Assembly: GCF_016863535.1 (NCBI RefSeq)
Contig: NZ_BOPB01000005.1
Coordinates: 202,878-266,877 of the forward strand
Length of the DNA stretch: 64,000 bases
From: Micromonospora lutea
Lineage (GTDB): Bacteria > Actinomycetota > Actinomycetes > Mycobacteriales > Micromonosporaceae
Reading direction: 5' to 3'
Below are positions 10,447 to 19,378 of this stretch, piece by piece (the first letter of the stretch is position 1; the number at the start of each line of letters is the position of its first letter). The notes beneath the pieces were generated by a model. It made no database searches. It was not told where the DNA came from and saw only the letters and a program-made list of their open reading frames with translations. Position numbers and translations under genes: made by a program.

Positions 10447-10580
10447 CGCACGCTTTGCTCTGCTTCAACTCACGCAACGGTCACCCAGCGCGACTGGCCG
10501 GTCGGGTGCGGCCGGCGCGACGAGCGTGGAAAGGCCCAGCTCAGACCGCTGTTGCGTCCGTTGAAGCAGAGCAAAGTGCG
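10447..10580. repeat. Long intergenic inverted repeat
   Basis: The 17-base sequence CTTTGCTCTGCTTCAAC at 10453-10469 recurs exactly as its reverse complement at 10560-10576. The match extends with small differences (CGCAC on the outside, ACGCAAC on the inside) over 10447-10478 and 10551-10580. A 72-base, strongly structured spacer separates the arms. It lies between the aceB terminator and the 3' end of the convergent sthA gene. It has no recognisable coding content and could be a mobile or structural repeat of the genome. Confidence 0.75.
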
Positions 10581-10664
10581 GATGGGGGAGAGTGGGTCGG
10601 TGGGGTATCGCCGTCACGGATGGTGGCTGCGCCCGGAGGGCCTGCCGTCACTCGCGGTGTCGCG

Positions 10665-12068
10665 TCAGCGGTCGAGGCGGGTGATGTTGCGGATCTTGTT
10701 GGCCGCGTCCAGGGCGGCCACCTTGTACGCCTCGGCCAGCGTCGGGTAGTTGAAAACCGTGTCGATCAGGTAGTCCACCGTGCCACCACAGCCCATCACC
10801 GTCTGCCCGATGTGGACGATCTCGGTGGCGCCGGTGCCGAAGACGTGCACGCCGAGCAGCCGGCGGTCCTGCGGCGAGACGAGCAGCTTCAACATGCCGT
10901 ACGAGTCGCCCACGATCTGGCCGCGCGCCAGCTCGCGGTAGCGGGCGATGCCTACCTCGAACGGGGTCGCGCTGTCGGTCAGTTCCTCCTCGGTCTTCCC
11001 GACGAAGCTGATCTCCGGGATCGTGTAGATGCCGATCGGCTGCAGCTCGTGCATCGGGCGCTCCGGCTCACCGCAGGCGTGCTGCGCGGCCAGTCGTCCC
11101 TGTTCCATCGAGGTCGAGGCGAGCGCCGGGAAACCGATCACGTCGCCGACGGCGTAGATGTTCTCCACCGCGGTGCGGTAGTTCGCGTCGACCTCGATGC
11201 GCCCGCGCCGGTCGGCGCTCAGCCCCGCCGCTGCCAGGTCCAACCCGTCGGTCTGGCCCTGCCGGCCGGCCGAGTACATGACGGTGTCCGCGACGATCTT
11301 CTTACCGCTCTTGAGGACGCACAACGCGGCCGTCTGGTGCTTCTCGACCGAGGCCACCTCCTCGCCGAAGCGGAACGTCACCGACAGATCCCGCAGGTGG
11401 TACTTCAGCGACTCGATGACCTCCTCGTCGCAGAAGTCGAGCATCCGCTCCCGGCGCTCGACCACGGTCACCTTCGTGCCGAGGGCGGCGAACATCGAGG
11501 CGTACTCCATGCCGATCACGCCCGCGCCGACCACCACCATGCTGCGGGGGACGGTCTGAAGGTTGATGACCCCGTCGGAGTCCACGATCGTCCGGTCGTC
11601 GAAGTCGACGCTGTCCGGTCGGGCCGGTCGGGTGCCGGCGGCGATGATGGCCTTGTCGAAGGTGATCCTGGATTCGCGGCCGGAGTCGCCGTCGATCCAG
11701 ACCGAGTGGGCATCGGCGAACCGCCCGGTGCCGGTGATGATCGCGACCCGGTTGCGGGCGAGCTGGTGACGGATGACATCGGTCTGCCGGTTGATGACGT
11801 GCTGGGTCCGGGCGGCCAGATCGCTGACCGTGATCTCGTCCTTGACCCGGTAGCTGCTGCCGTAGAGATCTCGCTGGCTGAGGCCGGTCAGGTAGAGCAC
11901 GGCCTCACGGAGGGTCTTGGACGGCACGGTGCCGGTGTTGATGCACACTCCGCCGAGCATGTCGCGGCGCTCCACCAGACCGACCCGCCGGCCCAGCTTC
12001 GCGGCGGCGATGGCGGCCTTCTGACCGCTGGGCCCGGAGCCCAGCACCAACAGGTCGTAGTCATACAT
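10665..12068 (-). CDS. sthA: Soluble pyridine nucleotide transhydrogenase
   Basis: The 467-residue flavoprotein exchanges reducing equivalents between NADPH and NAD. It has the FAD-binding [10 protein letters not shown] near the N-terminus and a second dinucleotide motif, [13 protein letters not shown]. The redox-centre region reads [13 protein letters not shown]: Cys42 is kept but the second cysteine of disulfide reductases is Thr47, which is the mark of SthA against lipoamide dehydrogenase or glutathione reductase. The C-terminal [15 protein letters not shown] replaces the HPT-type active-site loop, again as in SthA. It converges on aceB. NADPH balance during growth on C2 compounds is a reasonable but unproven link. 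Confidence 0.93.
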   Translation of the reverse strand: MYDYDLLVLGSGPSGQKAAIAAAKLGRRVGLVERRDMLGGVCINTGTVPSKTLREAVLYLTGLSQRDLYGSSYRVKDEITVSDLAARTQHVINRQTDVIRHQLARNRVAIITGTGRFADAHSVWIDGDSGRESRITFDKAIIAAGTRPARPDSVDFDDRTIVDSDGVINLQTVPRSMVVVGAGVIGMEYASMFAALGTKVTVVERRERMLDFCDEEVIESLKYHLRDLSVTFRFGEEVASVEKHQTAALCVLKSGKKIVADTVMYSAGRQGQTDGLDLAAAGLSADRRGRIEVDANYRTAVENIYAVGDVIGFPALASTSMEQGRLAAQHACGEPERPMHELQPIGIYTIPEISFVGKTEEELTDSATPFEVGIARYRELARGQIVGDSYGMLKLLVSPQDRRLLGVHVFGTGATEIVHIGQTVMGCGGTVDYLIDTVFNYPTLAEAYKVAALDAANKIRNITRLDR

Positions 12069-12158
12069 GATCGCCAGCGTCGCAAAGGTGTGCCACTGCG
12101 CGCCAGACCTGCCATCCGGCGGGCCGAGGCTCGGCCGGCCCGCCGGGCCTGGCTCAGA

Positions 12159-12551
12159 TCAGCAGTTGCGCAGCTCCGGTGACTGGTTGAGCAACTGCCC
12201 CCGTACCGAGATGAACCGGCGGTAGGTGTCGGAGTCGACGGCGGAGGGTCGGAACGCCGCGATCCGGTGGCAGTTCTGGAAGGCGAGCTTGACACCGAAG
12301 TGACGCTCCAGGCTGGACCTGATGGCGTCACTGGCCAACGCCCGCAGCAGTTGGCCCCGCTCCGCCTCGCTGGGCGGGGGCACCTGGTTGTCGGTGAACT
12401 CGGCGTCCGAGGATGCCAGTTCCGACACCACCCGGTGGACGGTCCGCCAGGCGTACGGCAGTGACTCGCGGACGCAGGCCAAGAACGCCTCGTCGTCGAC
12501 GGGTCCGGACTCGGCGGCCCGCAGCAGGCTCGGCGACACGGTGAGAGACAT
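12159..12551 (-). CDS. SCO5389-family small protein
   Basis: This 130-residue soluble protein resembles the conserved actinobacterial proteins annotated as the SCO5389 family. It has no signal peptide, and no catalytic motif is evident. A helical N-terminal half (YAWRTVHRVVSELA) precedes a conserved core ending with LERHFGVKLAFQNCHRIAAF and a C-terminal Cys. The ATG at 12551 has a very strong ribosome-binding site (GAAGGAGGATC). Immediately upstream is a 21-bp palindrome of the Zur type, so zinc-dependent repression is a specific and testable idea. Function is otherwise unknown. Confidence 0.7.
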   Translation of the reverse strand: MSLTVSPSLLRAAESGPVDDEAFLACVRESLPYAWRTVHRVVSELASSDAEFTDNQVPPPSEAERGQLLRALASDAIRSSLERHFGVKLAFQNCHRIAAFRPSAVDSDTYRRFISVRGQLLNQSPELRNC

Positions 12552-12564
12552 GATCCTCCTTCGA

Positions 12565-12585
12565 TAATGACAACGATTGTCGTTA
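12565..12585. promoter_or_regulatory. Zur/Fur-family-like palindrome
   Basis: The 21-mer reads TAATGACAA-CGA-TTGTCGTTA, with eight of nine arm positions symmetric. The inner 15 bases match 12 of 15 of a Zur-box-like TGAAAACGATTTTCA as I recall the actinobacterial consensus. It starts 13 bp upstream of the SCO5389-type gene and also lies in the promoter region of the divergent methyltransferase gene. It does not resemble an IdeR/DtxR box. Assignment to Zur is inference. Confidence 0.55.
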
Positions 12586-12742
12586 CCAATCTGTGCCGAG
12601 CAGATCACGTCGTCGTCGGGCTGTCAACGTTGACGGGCCGGGTCGATGAGCGCCGTCGTGACACGATGCGGCCGGTGGTCGCGTCGGATTGCCGGCCACC
12701 GCGCGCCGGCCGCTCGCCGGGCGGGACGGGCGGGAGCGGTGG

Positions 12743-13360
12743 ATGCCACGACGGGAGCGACTGGTCCGGTACTGGGACGGTCAGGCGGCAAGCTACGACC
12801 GGAAGGTCGCCTCGGTCGAGCGACGCCTGCTCGCCGACAGCCGGCGCTGGGTGTGCCAGCGGGCGACCGGATCCACTCTCGAAGTGGCCGTCGGCACCGG
12901 CCTGAATCTGCCGTACTACCCCGACGACGTGGACCTCGTCGGGGTCGACTGGAGTCCACGGATGGTGCGGGTCACCCGACAGCGGGCCGTCGGGCTCGGT
13001 CGCGAGATGACGCTGCTGCCGGCGGATGCCGCCGCGCTGCCGTTCGTCGACGGCCGGTTCGACACCGTGGTGTCCACCTTCGCCCTCTGTTGCGTTCCGG
13101 ACGAGCGGGCCGCCCTCGCCGAGTTCGTGCGGGTGCTGCGGCCCGGCGGCAGCCTGCTGCTCGCCGATCATGTCGTGGCGTCCAACGTGCTGTTGCGCGC
13201 CGTTCAGCATCTCGTCGACCTGGTCAGCGTGCCGACCCAGGGGGAGCACTACACCCGACGTCCGCTGGACGTCGTGCGCCAGCTCGACCTCACGGTGGTG
13301 GCCTCGGAGCGCCTGACGCACGGTGCCATCGAACGCGTGCACGCCCGTCGAACGAGCTGA
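12743..13360 (+). CDS. Class I SAM-dependent methyltransferase
   Basis: The 205-residue protein carries the class I methyltransferase core: motif I EVAVGTGLNLPYY (about residues 47-59), the acidic end of strand 2 in LVGVDWSPRMV, the post-II LPFVDGRFDTVVSTFALCCV, and motif IV RVLRPGGSLLLADH. The motif I style is like that of the phosphatidylethanolamine/METTL7-type methyltransferases, but the substrate cannot be read from sequence. The ATG at 12743 has GGGAGCGGTGG before it. The start is about 160 bp from the Zur-like palindrome, and the gene is followed closely by the ArsR gene, which seems to have its own promoter. Confidence 0.8.
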   Translation: MPRRERLVRYWDGQAASYDRKVASVERRLLADSRRWVCQRATGSTLEVAVGTGLNLPYYPDDVDLVGVDWSPRMVRVTRQRAVGLGREMTLLPADAAALPFVDGRFDTVVSTFALCCVPDERAALAEFVRVLRPGGSLLLADHVVASNVLLRAVQHLVDLVSVPTQGEHYTRRPLDVVRQLDLTVVASERLTHGAIERVHARRTS

Positions 13361-13396
13361 CCGACAAAAGCGTAACCGATGGGTTACGCTTCAATC
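13361..13396 (+). promoter_or_regulatory. ArsR autoregulatory promoter with palindromic operator
   Basis: A perfect 9-bp inverted repeat, AGCGTAACC-GATG-GGTTACGCT, spans 13369-13390. Its right end contains TACGCT (13385-13390), a TANNNT-type -10 element, six bases before the GTG start of the arsR-type gene at 13397. A weak -35 candidate, CCGACA, is at 13361-13366 with 18-bp spacing. The mRNA is therefore predicted to be leaderless, with the repressor site covering the -10. Confidence 0.6.
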
Positions 13397-13759
13397 GTGG
13401 ACGACATTGCCGCCGCGATCGCCGATCCGGTCCGGCGACGCATCCTCGAACTGCTGCGTGAGCGCCGGCTTCCGGCCGGGCGCATCGCCGAGCAGTTCGA
13501 GATCAGCCGACCGGCGATCAGCCGGCACCTGCGCGTACTGCGCGACAGCGGTCTGGTCCGCGACACCGTCGTTGGCCGCCAGCGCCGCTACGAGCTGGAC
13601 CCGACCCGGCTCGCCGACCTGGCGCGGTGGCTGACCCAGTTCACCCGGACCGACCTCTGGGAACGCCGTTTCGACGCCCTGGAGACCGAGGTCTTCCGTG
13701 CCCGCCGCGACCGCCGCACCGGCGACTCGCCCTCCAACCCACAGGAGCGCACCGCATGA
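13397..13759 (+). CDS. ArsR-family transcriptional repressor
   Basis: The 120-residue winged-helix protein has the DPVRRRILELL helix and the recognition helix ISRPAISRHLRVLRDSGLV of the ArsR/SmtB family. It lacks the usual cysteine metal site, as do most ArsR proteins paired with SRPBCC partners. An in-frame ATG at 13379 lies inside the operator palindrome, so I prefer the GTG at 13397, which directly follows a -10 element and gives a normal N-terminus (VDDIAAAIADPVRR). It overlaps the SRPBCC gene by 4 bp (ATGA). Autorepression through the palindrome is inferred. Confidence 0.85.
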   Translation: MDDIAAAIADPVRRRILELLRERRLPAGRIAEQFEISRPAISRHLRVLRDSGLVRDTVVGRQRRYELDPTRLADLARWLTQFTRTDLWERRFDALETEVFRARRDRRTGDSPSNPQERTA

Positions 13760-14253
13760 GCCGCACACCCACCGGCCGCCTCTTCGGCGTCGACGACGGC
13801 ATCGACCTGGTCCTCACCCGTACCTTCCCCGCCGCGATCGACGACGTCTGGGCCAGCCTCACCGAGCCGGAACGCACGGCACGATGGTTCGGCCCCTGGG
13901 AGGGCGACGCCGCGCCCGGCCGTACCATCCGGGTACGAATGGCCCTCGAAGAGGGCGCGCCCTGGTCCGACATGACGATCGACGCGTGCGAGCCACCCCG
14001 GCGGCTGGCCGTGACCATGCGCGACGACCATGGCCACTGGGCGCTGGAACTGCTGTTGACCCCACAGAGCGAGCGGACCGAGCTGCGGTTCGTCCACCAC
14101 CTCGTCGACACCACCGGCATCGGTGAGGTGGGGCCGGGCTGGGAGTACTACCTCGACTGCCTGGTGGCTGCCCGCGACGGCACGGCGCTGCCGGCGTTCG
14201 ACGACTACCACCCGCCGATGAAGGCGTACTACGAGCAGCTGCGGCCGGAGTGA
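13756..14253 (+). CDS. SRPBCC (AHSA1-like) domain protein
   Basis: This 165-residue protein is a member of the SRPBCC/AHSA1 fold, with the typical LTRTFPAAIDDVWASLTEPE helix-grip start, the WFGPWEGD turn, and a C-terminal helix after WEYYLDCLVAA. These proteins bind hydrophobic ligands in a deep cavity. The ligand is unknown. It is translationally coupled to the ArsR gene (ATGA at 13756-13759), the common ArsR-SRPBCC pairing. In such pairs the regulator controls its own partner, so the ligand of this protein may be the signal. Confidence 0.85.
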   Translation: MSRTPTGRLFGVDDGIDLVLTRTFPAAIDDVWASLTEPERTARWFGPWEGDAAPGRTIRVRMALEEGAPWSDMTIDACEPPRRLAVTMRDDHGHWALELLLTPQSERTELRFVHHLVDTTGIGEVGPGWEYYLDCLVAARDGTALPAFDDYHPPMKAYYEQLRPE

Positions 14254-14304
14254 TCGAGGCTACCCACATCCGCTCGATTCGCTCCGTTTTGCTCGGTCTG
14301 CTCC

Positions 14305-14348
14305 GGGTACCGCCCTGGCATCTGGCTCTCGTGTCCCAGGAGGTACCC
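14305..14348 (+). promoter_or_regulatory. Hairpin that could hide the katE ribosome-binding site
   Basis: GGGTACC (14305-14311) can pair with GGTACCC (14342-14348), and CCTGG (14314-14318) with CCAGG (14336-14340), leaving a 17-base loop. The Shine-Dalgarno GGAGGT of the catalase gene (14339-14344) is inside the right arm. Translational control is an inference from this pairing. Confidence 0.4.
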
Positions 14349-14354
14349 GTCAAC

Positions 14355-16616
14355 ATGAATGCCCGCAACCCCGCCAAGGCGGTCAAGGATGTTGTGGAGG
14401 CCGCGGCGGAGAAAGTGACCGACGCCCTCACCCCGGAGGTGCCCGGTGCACCGGGCAGCGCCCCGCCGCCCCTCGACGAGCCGACGACGCCACACGAACC
14501 GCTGCCGCCGAAACCCGAACAGGGTGCCCCGCAGACCCGTACGCCGACCGGGGCGGAGACCGGCGCGCCGGCCGCCGCCTACGGCCAGCAGGGTGCCTTC
14601 CTCACCACCGCGCAGGGCGCGCGGCTGCGGGACACCGACCACTCCCTCAAGGCCGGGCCGCGAGGACCGGTCCTGCTCCAGGACCACCACCTGCGAGAGA
14701 AGATCACCCACTTCGACCACGAGCGCATCCCCGAGCGGGTGGTGCACGCCCGGGGTGCCGGTGCCCACGGCGAGTTCACCGCGTACGGCACCGCCGAGGC
14801 GGTGACTCGGGCGGGTTTCCTGGCCAAGGGGCGGACCACCGAGGTCTTCGTCCGCTTCTCCACCGTCCTGGGCTCGCGCGGATCGGCCGACACCGTCCGG
14901 GACACCCGGGGCTTCGCCACGAAGTTCTACACCGACGAGGGCACCTTCGACCTGGTCGCCAACAACATGCCGGTCTTCTTCATCCAGGACGCCATCAAGT
15001 TTCCCGACATCATCCACGCCGGGAAGCCCCACCCCGACCGGGAGATCCCGCAGGCGCAGAGCGCGCACGACACCTTCTGGGACTTCGTCTCGCTGCACAC
15101 CGAGGCGCAGCACCACGCCATGTGGAACATGTCCGACCGGGGCATCCCGCGTTCCTACCGGACGATGGAAGGCTTCGGCGTCCACACCTTCCGGCTGGTC
15201 AACGCCGCCGGGGAGACGGCGCTGGCCAAGTTCCACTGGAAGCCGAAGTTGGGCGTGCACTCCCTGGTCTGGGAGGAGGCCCAGCTGCTCGGCGGCATCG
15301 ACCCGGACTTCCACCGGCGTGACCTCTACGACGCCATCGAGGCCGGGGCGTTCCCCGAGTGGGAACTCGGCCTCCAGGTCTTCCCCGACACCCCCGAGGA
15401 GACGTTCGCCGGCATCGACCTGCTCGACCCGACGAAGATCGTGCCGGAGGAGCTCGCACCCGTACAGCCGGTCGGCAAGCTGACCCTGAACCGCACCCCG
15501 AGGAACTTCTTCGCCGAGACCGAGCAGGTCGCCTTCCACGTGGGGCACCTGCCGCCGGGCATCGACGTCACCAACGACCCGTTGCTGCAGGGCCGGCTCT
15601 TCTCGTACGTCGACACGCAACTGACCCGGCTGGGCGGGCCGAACTTCGCACAGATCCCGATCAACCGGCCGCACGCCCCGGTCAACGACATGCTGCGCGA
15701 CGGCTTCCACCAGCACGCCGTCCACGCCGGGGTGGCACCGTACCGGCCGAACTCCCTCGACGGTGGCAACCCGTTCCCGGCCGGCGACGACGACCACCCC
15801 TTCGTCGACCTGCCGGTGCAGGTCACGCAGGCCCCCAAGGTGCGCGCCAATCCGGTCTCGTTCGACGACCACTTCAGCCAGGCCCGCCTGTTCTGGCTGA
15901 GCATGTCCCCGGTCGAACGGGAACACATCATCCGGGCGTACACCTTCGAGCTGGGCAAGTGCTACCACCAGGCGATCAAGGAACGTCAGCTCCAGTGCCT
16001 GGCCAACATCGACCCGGTGCTCTGCGCCGAGGTCGCCACCGGCCTCGGTCTGCCCGCGCCGGAGCCGACCGTGCCGTTGGCCGACGTCGAGCCCAGCCCC
16101 GCGCTGTCCCAGGTCGGGCGGGAGTGGCCGGCCGACGGCCGGATGGTCGGCATCGTCGTCGGCCCCGAGGCCGACCTCGACAGCGTCCGGGCGGCCCGCG
16201 AGGCGATCTTCGCCGCCGACATGGTGCCGCTGCTGATCGCGCCGCACGGCGGCACGATCGGCGACCTGCCCGCGCAGCGGAGCTTCGCCACCGGCCGCTC
16301 GGTCGAACTCGACGCGCTCCTGCTCGCCTCGGCACCCGCGCCGGCACCGGACGCGTTGCCGGCCCGCGACGCCAAGGCGGGCGCGACCGGCTCGGCCAGC
16401 GTCGACCCTCGGGTGCTGCTGATGGTCGAGGAGTGCTGGCGGCACGCCAAGGCCATCGGCGCGTGGGGGACCGGCGTCGTGGCCCTGGAGCAGACCGGTG
16501 TCCTCGGCACGTCCGGCGTGGTCACCGGCGACGCCGCGAGTGAGGTTTTGGCCGGTGTCCAGCAGCTCATGGCCGCACACCGGGTCTGGGAGAGGTTCCC
16601 CGCCTCGGTCGCCTGA
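14355..16616 (+). CDS. katE: Large-subunit (HPII-type) catalase
   Basis: The 753-residue protein is a clade II catalase that decomposes hydrogen peroxide. After a Pro-rich N-terminal extension, the heme domain includes the distal His131 in RVVHARGAGAHGEF, the block NNMPVFFIQDAIKFPD, and the proximal Tyr418 in RLFSYVDTQLTRLGG. From about residue 590 it has the extra flavodoxin/PfpI-like domain (MVGIVVGPEADLDSV) that separates HPII types from short catalases. The ATG at 14355 follows AGGAGGT by ten bases; an ATG-less extension to 14250 looks non-coding. A perfect terminator hairpin follows the stop. Confidence 0.95.
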   Translation: MNARNPAKAVKDVVEAAAEKVTDALTPEVPGAPGSAPPPLDEPTTPHEPLPPKPEQGAPQTRTPTGAETGAPAAAYGQQGAFLTTAQGARLRDTDHSLKAGPRGPVLLQDHHLREKITHFDHERIPERVVHARGAGAHGEFTAYGTAEAVTRAGFLAKGRTTEVFVRFSTVLGSRGSADTVRDTRGFATKFYTDEGTFDLVANNMPVFFIQDAIKFPDIIHAGKPHPDREIPQAQSAHDTFWDFVSLHTEAQHHAMWNMSDRGIPRSYRTMEGFGVHTFRLVNAAGETALAKFHWKPKLGVHSLVWEEAQLLGGIDPDFHRRDLYDAIEAGAFPEWELGLQVFPDTPEETFAGIDLLDPTKIVPEELAPVQPVGKLTLNRTPRNFFAETEQVAFHVGHLPPGIDVTNDPLLQGRLFSYVDTQLTRLGGPNFAQIPINRPHAPVNDMLRDGFHQHAVHAGVAPYRPNSLDGGNPFPAGDDDHPFVDLPVQVTQAPKVRANPVSFDDHFSQARLFWLSMSPVEREHIIRAYTFELGKCYHQAIKERQLQCLANIDPVLCAEVATGLGLPAPEPTVPLADVEPSPALSQVGREWPADGRMVGIVVGPEADLDSVRAAREAIFAADMVPLLIAPHGGTIGDLPAQRSFATGRSVELDALLLASAPAPAPDALPARDAKAGATGSASVDPRVLLMVEECWRHAKAIGAWGTGVVALEQTGVLGTSGVVTGDAASEVLAGVQQLMAAHRVWERFPASVA

Positions 16617-16644
16617 CCCCGCATCCGAGCCATACCGCTTCACG

Positions 16645-16690
16645 ACGTCAGATCCTGGCGACGGCGATCACCGTCGCCAGGATCTGACGT
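16645..16690. terminator. Bidirectional terminator between katE and the DUF6493 gene
   Basis: A perfect 20-bp stem pairs 16645-16664 with 16671-16690 around the six-base loop CGATCA. It lies between the convergent stops of katE (16616) and the DUF6493 gene (16757) and can serve both. Confidence 0.9.
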
Positions 16691-16756
16691 GCCGGCCCCT
16701 GCCACCGCCCGGCCCGCCCGTCGACCGGTGCGACGGGCGAACCGTCGATCAGCGGC

Positions 16757-19378
16757 TCACGCCGCGTCGAGTGCGCGGTGCAGGCGGCGGGCCTCGGTGA
16801 CCAGGCGGCCGGACCCGCCCCGCCCGGCCACGTCGGCCAGGCCGGGCACCTCGATGCGTACGCCGGTCGCGGTGGCCGTCTCCGCCGCCACGGTCAGCAG
16901 CTCCGGCAGGCCGCGCGGTGCGGTGGGCATGGCCAGCACCGCCGGGAGCGCGGCGGCCAGCAGCCGCCACACCGTGAGTGGCGCACCGGCCTGCGCGGCG
17001 TCGCGTAGCGGTTCGCCGACCCGGGACAGCTTCACCAGTTGCCGGGCGACCAGTGCCCCGAGTTGCTCCCCGATGCCGGCCACGTCGATGTCACCGGCGG
17101 CGGCCAGGGCGAGCAACGCGTCCAGCGCCGCCACCCGGTCCGGGGCGTGTCGGGCCGCGAGGCCGTAGGCCACCGCCAGGTCGAGGGCCACCCCGCCCGG
17201 CCCACCGATCTCGGCGAGCAGGGGCAGCACCGCGGCGCCGCCACGCTCGTCCATGTCCGCGGCACCGGCGACCAGTGGCAGCAGGTACGCGGTGACCATG
17301 CCCCGATGCCCGGGCAACATCGACGGCCACAGGTGCACCCAGCCGGCGTGGTCGCCGCTGAGTGGGGTGGCGGGTGCGGTGAACAGCCCGTACCGGTCGA
17401 CTGTCCCGGCGGGCGGGGCCAGCTCGGCCAGGATCCGTTCGGCCGGCATGTGCGCGTACGCCCAGTGCCGCCTGCTCTGGTTGACGGTGCGGGACCGGAC
17501 GACCGGCCGCGGCAGGCCGCCGTCGCGCAACCAGGTGGCGAGCCGTAGGCCGGCTGCCGTGCCGAGGGCCGCCGCCTTGTCGGCGATCGACTCGTCGACG
17601 TCGGCCGGCAACCGCAGCAGCGCCTGGGTGAGATCCCAGTGGCCCGGTTCCCGATCACCGAGCGCGGTGAGCCGTTCCACCAGCGTCATCGGGTCGAGCA
17701 GCCCGTTTGTCGACGTGGGAGTGGCCAGCAGGCCCGGTCGTCCCGGCTCGTTGAGGTACGCGCCGATCTCGACCAGCCGGGCGCGGAACAGCCGGTGGAC
17801 CGGCGGCGTATGGGGATTGGTGACCACCAGCTCCGGTGTCGCGTCGGCCCGGTGTGTCGCCGTGAGGAGTTTGCTCCACCGTTCCCGCTGCCGGTCGGTG
17901 CGGCCGGCACCGGCGCTCGTGAACACCTCGACCACCATGCCGCAGAGGCACAGTGGATCGGAGCGGTGGTCCGCCCACGACCAGTGCCGTCGTTCGATCA
18001 CCGGGCCGAGCGCGGTGCGGATCCGGTCTCCGTCGGTCGTGGCGAGCCGGACCAGCCCGTCGAGGATCCGCTCCAGCGCAACTCCCTGCTGCGGCGTGGC
18101 GAGCAGCGCGGCGACCTCCTCGGTCAACTCGTCCAGGTCGGTGATGGGCGCGGATGCCGGTGCGGGTGGGGGAGGTGGGGGCAGGTCGTCGCCGCGTGGC
18201 CGGGTCACCGCCGGCGCCGCCCCGCCCGGTTCCGGGTCGAAGCCGTGCCGGGCGGCCAGCGCCACGGCACGCTCCCGTAGCTCCACGGCGGGGTGCTCGG
18301 CGGCGACCGCGATCACCTCGGCGATCTCGCTGGCCCGGTCCCGGTGCTGGCGGGCGAGCCGGTCGAGCCAGCCGAGCTGAGCCTTGACCAGCGTCTTGTC
18401 GGGTCGCGTAAGCATCTGGCGGGAGGCGTCGAGGACCGACTCCAGCTCCAGCTCGGGCAGCTTCCGCAGCGTCTTCTGCGCCATCGTGGCCACCGACGCG
18501 GGAGCGTCGACGAGCAGCCGCAGATAGTCCATGACCCGGGCGGTGACCTCGGCGTCGGTCGGTGCGAGCTCGTCGAGCAGGGTGGTGAAGGCGCGTAGCG
18601 CGACGGGTCGGTCGCCGCGCAGCAGCCGACTGAGGCAACCGTCGAGCAGGAGCAACCGGTCGACCACGCCCTCGGCGGCGAGCTGGGCCAGGGCGGCCGG
18701 CAGGGCGGGCCGGCCCGGGTCGTCCCAGTCGCGGTGCCCGGCGATGAACATCATCTGGTTACCGATGCCGTCCACCTCGAAGAGCCGGGGCAGCATGACG
18801 GGCAGGAAGGGATCGTCGCGCAGTCGGTCCACCACCGGGGGTGCCTGACCCTGGTGGAACTGGGCCGGGGACTCCACCGCGGTCAACCACAGTTGCACGG
18901 ACACGTCGTCCGTCGGTGGCTCGCCGCCCTCGTGGTGCAGCAGCGTGGCGACGAAATGCCAGCGGCCGACCCAGGTGTCCTGACGGAACCGGGCCGCGAT
19001 CCGATGAGCCAGGTCGACGAGCCAGTCGACCCCCCGCTCCTGCGCGACGACGCGGACCAGCTCGGCCGCGAGGCGACCATTCGGGTTGACCGAGGGACGA
19101 CCGAGGATCTGCGCGGCCTGGGCGGCGGTCGGCAGACAACCGACCACGGCGATCGCCAGGGCGGTCCCGGTGCCGGCCGACCACCAGGTGCGCCGCTCGT
19201 GCTGCTTGAACCAGGCGGTCAGCTCGACGCCGATCTCTCGGCGGCGCTGCTCCGGCAACCCGTGCAGCGCCGCCGCGACCGCGTCGATGGCACCCCTGTC
19301 CACCAGGTCGAACAGATCGCTTGTGCCGCCGGCGGCCAGCTCCTGCCGACGCCGCATGGTGTCCTCCGTGTGCCTCAT
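16757..19378 (-). CDS. DUF6493-like large helical protein
   Basis: The 873-residue protein is predicted to be almost entirely alpha-helical, with repeated 30-40-residue helical pairs (ARHGFDPEPGG, VVDRLLLLDGCLSRLLRG, LESVLDASRQML) suggesting a HEAT-like solenoid. A Pro-rich linker (PPPPPPAPASAP) near residue 420 splits it into two halves. I associate it with DUF6493, which in actinobacteria sits next to SWIM zinc-finger genes, as here. No enzymatic motif is visible. It overlaps the upstream SWIM gene by 4 bp (ATGA at 19378); an internal ATG at 19357 with GGAGG before it is an alternative start. A role as partner or scaffold for the SWIM protein is inferred. Confidence 0.65.
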   Translation of the reverse strand: MRHTEDTMRRRQELAAGGTSDLFDLVDRGAIDAVAAALHGLPEQRRREIGVELTAWFKQHERRTWWSAGTGTALAIAVVGCLPTAAQAAQILGRPSVNPNGRLAAELVRVVAQERGVDWLVDLAHRIAARFRQDTWVGRWHFVATLLHHEGGEPPTDDVSVQLWLTAVESPAQFHQGQAPPVVDRLRDDPFLPVMLPRLFEVDGIGNQMMFIAGHRDWDDPGRPALPAALAQLAAEGVVDRLLLLDGCLSRLLRGDRPVALRAFTTLLDELAPTDAEVTARVMDYLRLLVDAPASVATMAQKTLRKLPELELESVLDASRQMLTRPDKTLVKAQLGWLDRLARQHRDRASEIAEVIAVAAEHPAVELRERAVALAARHGFDPEPGGAAPAVTRPRGDDLPPPPPPAPASAPITDLDELTEEVAALLATPQQGVALERILDGLVRLATTDGDRIRTALGPVIERRHWSWADHRSDPLCLCGMVVEVFTSAGAGRTDRQRERWSKLLTATHRADATPELVVTNPHTPPVHRLFRARLVEIGAYLNEPGRPGLLATPTSTNGLLDPMTLVERLTALGDREPGHWDLTQALLRLPADVDESIADKAAALGTAAGLRLATWLRDGGLPRPVVRSRTVNQSRRHWAYAHMPAERILAELAPPAGTVDRYGLFTAPATPLSGDHAGWVHLWPSMLPGHRGMVTAYLLPLVAGAADMDERGGAAVLPLLAEIGGPGGVALDLAVAYGLAARHAPDRVAALDALLALAAAGDIDVAGIGEQLGALVARQLVKLSRVGEPLRDAAQAGAPLTVWRLLAAALPAVLAMPTAPRGLPELLTVAAETATATGVRIEVPGLADVAGRGGSGRLVTEARRLHRALDAA

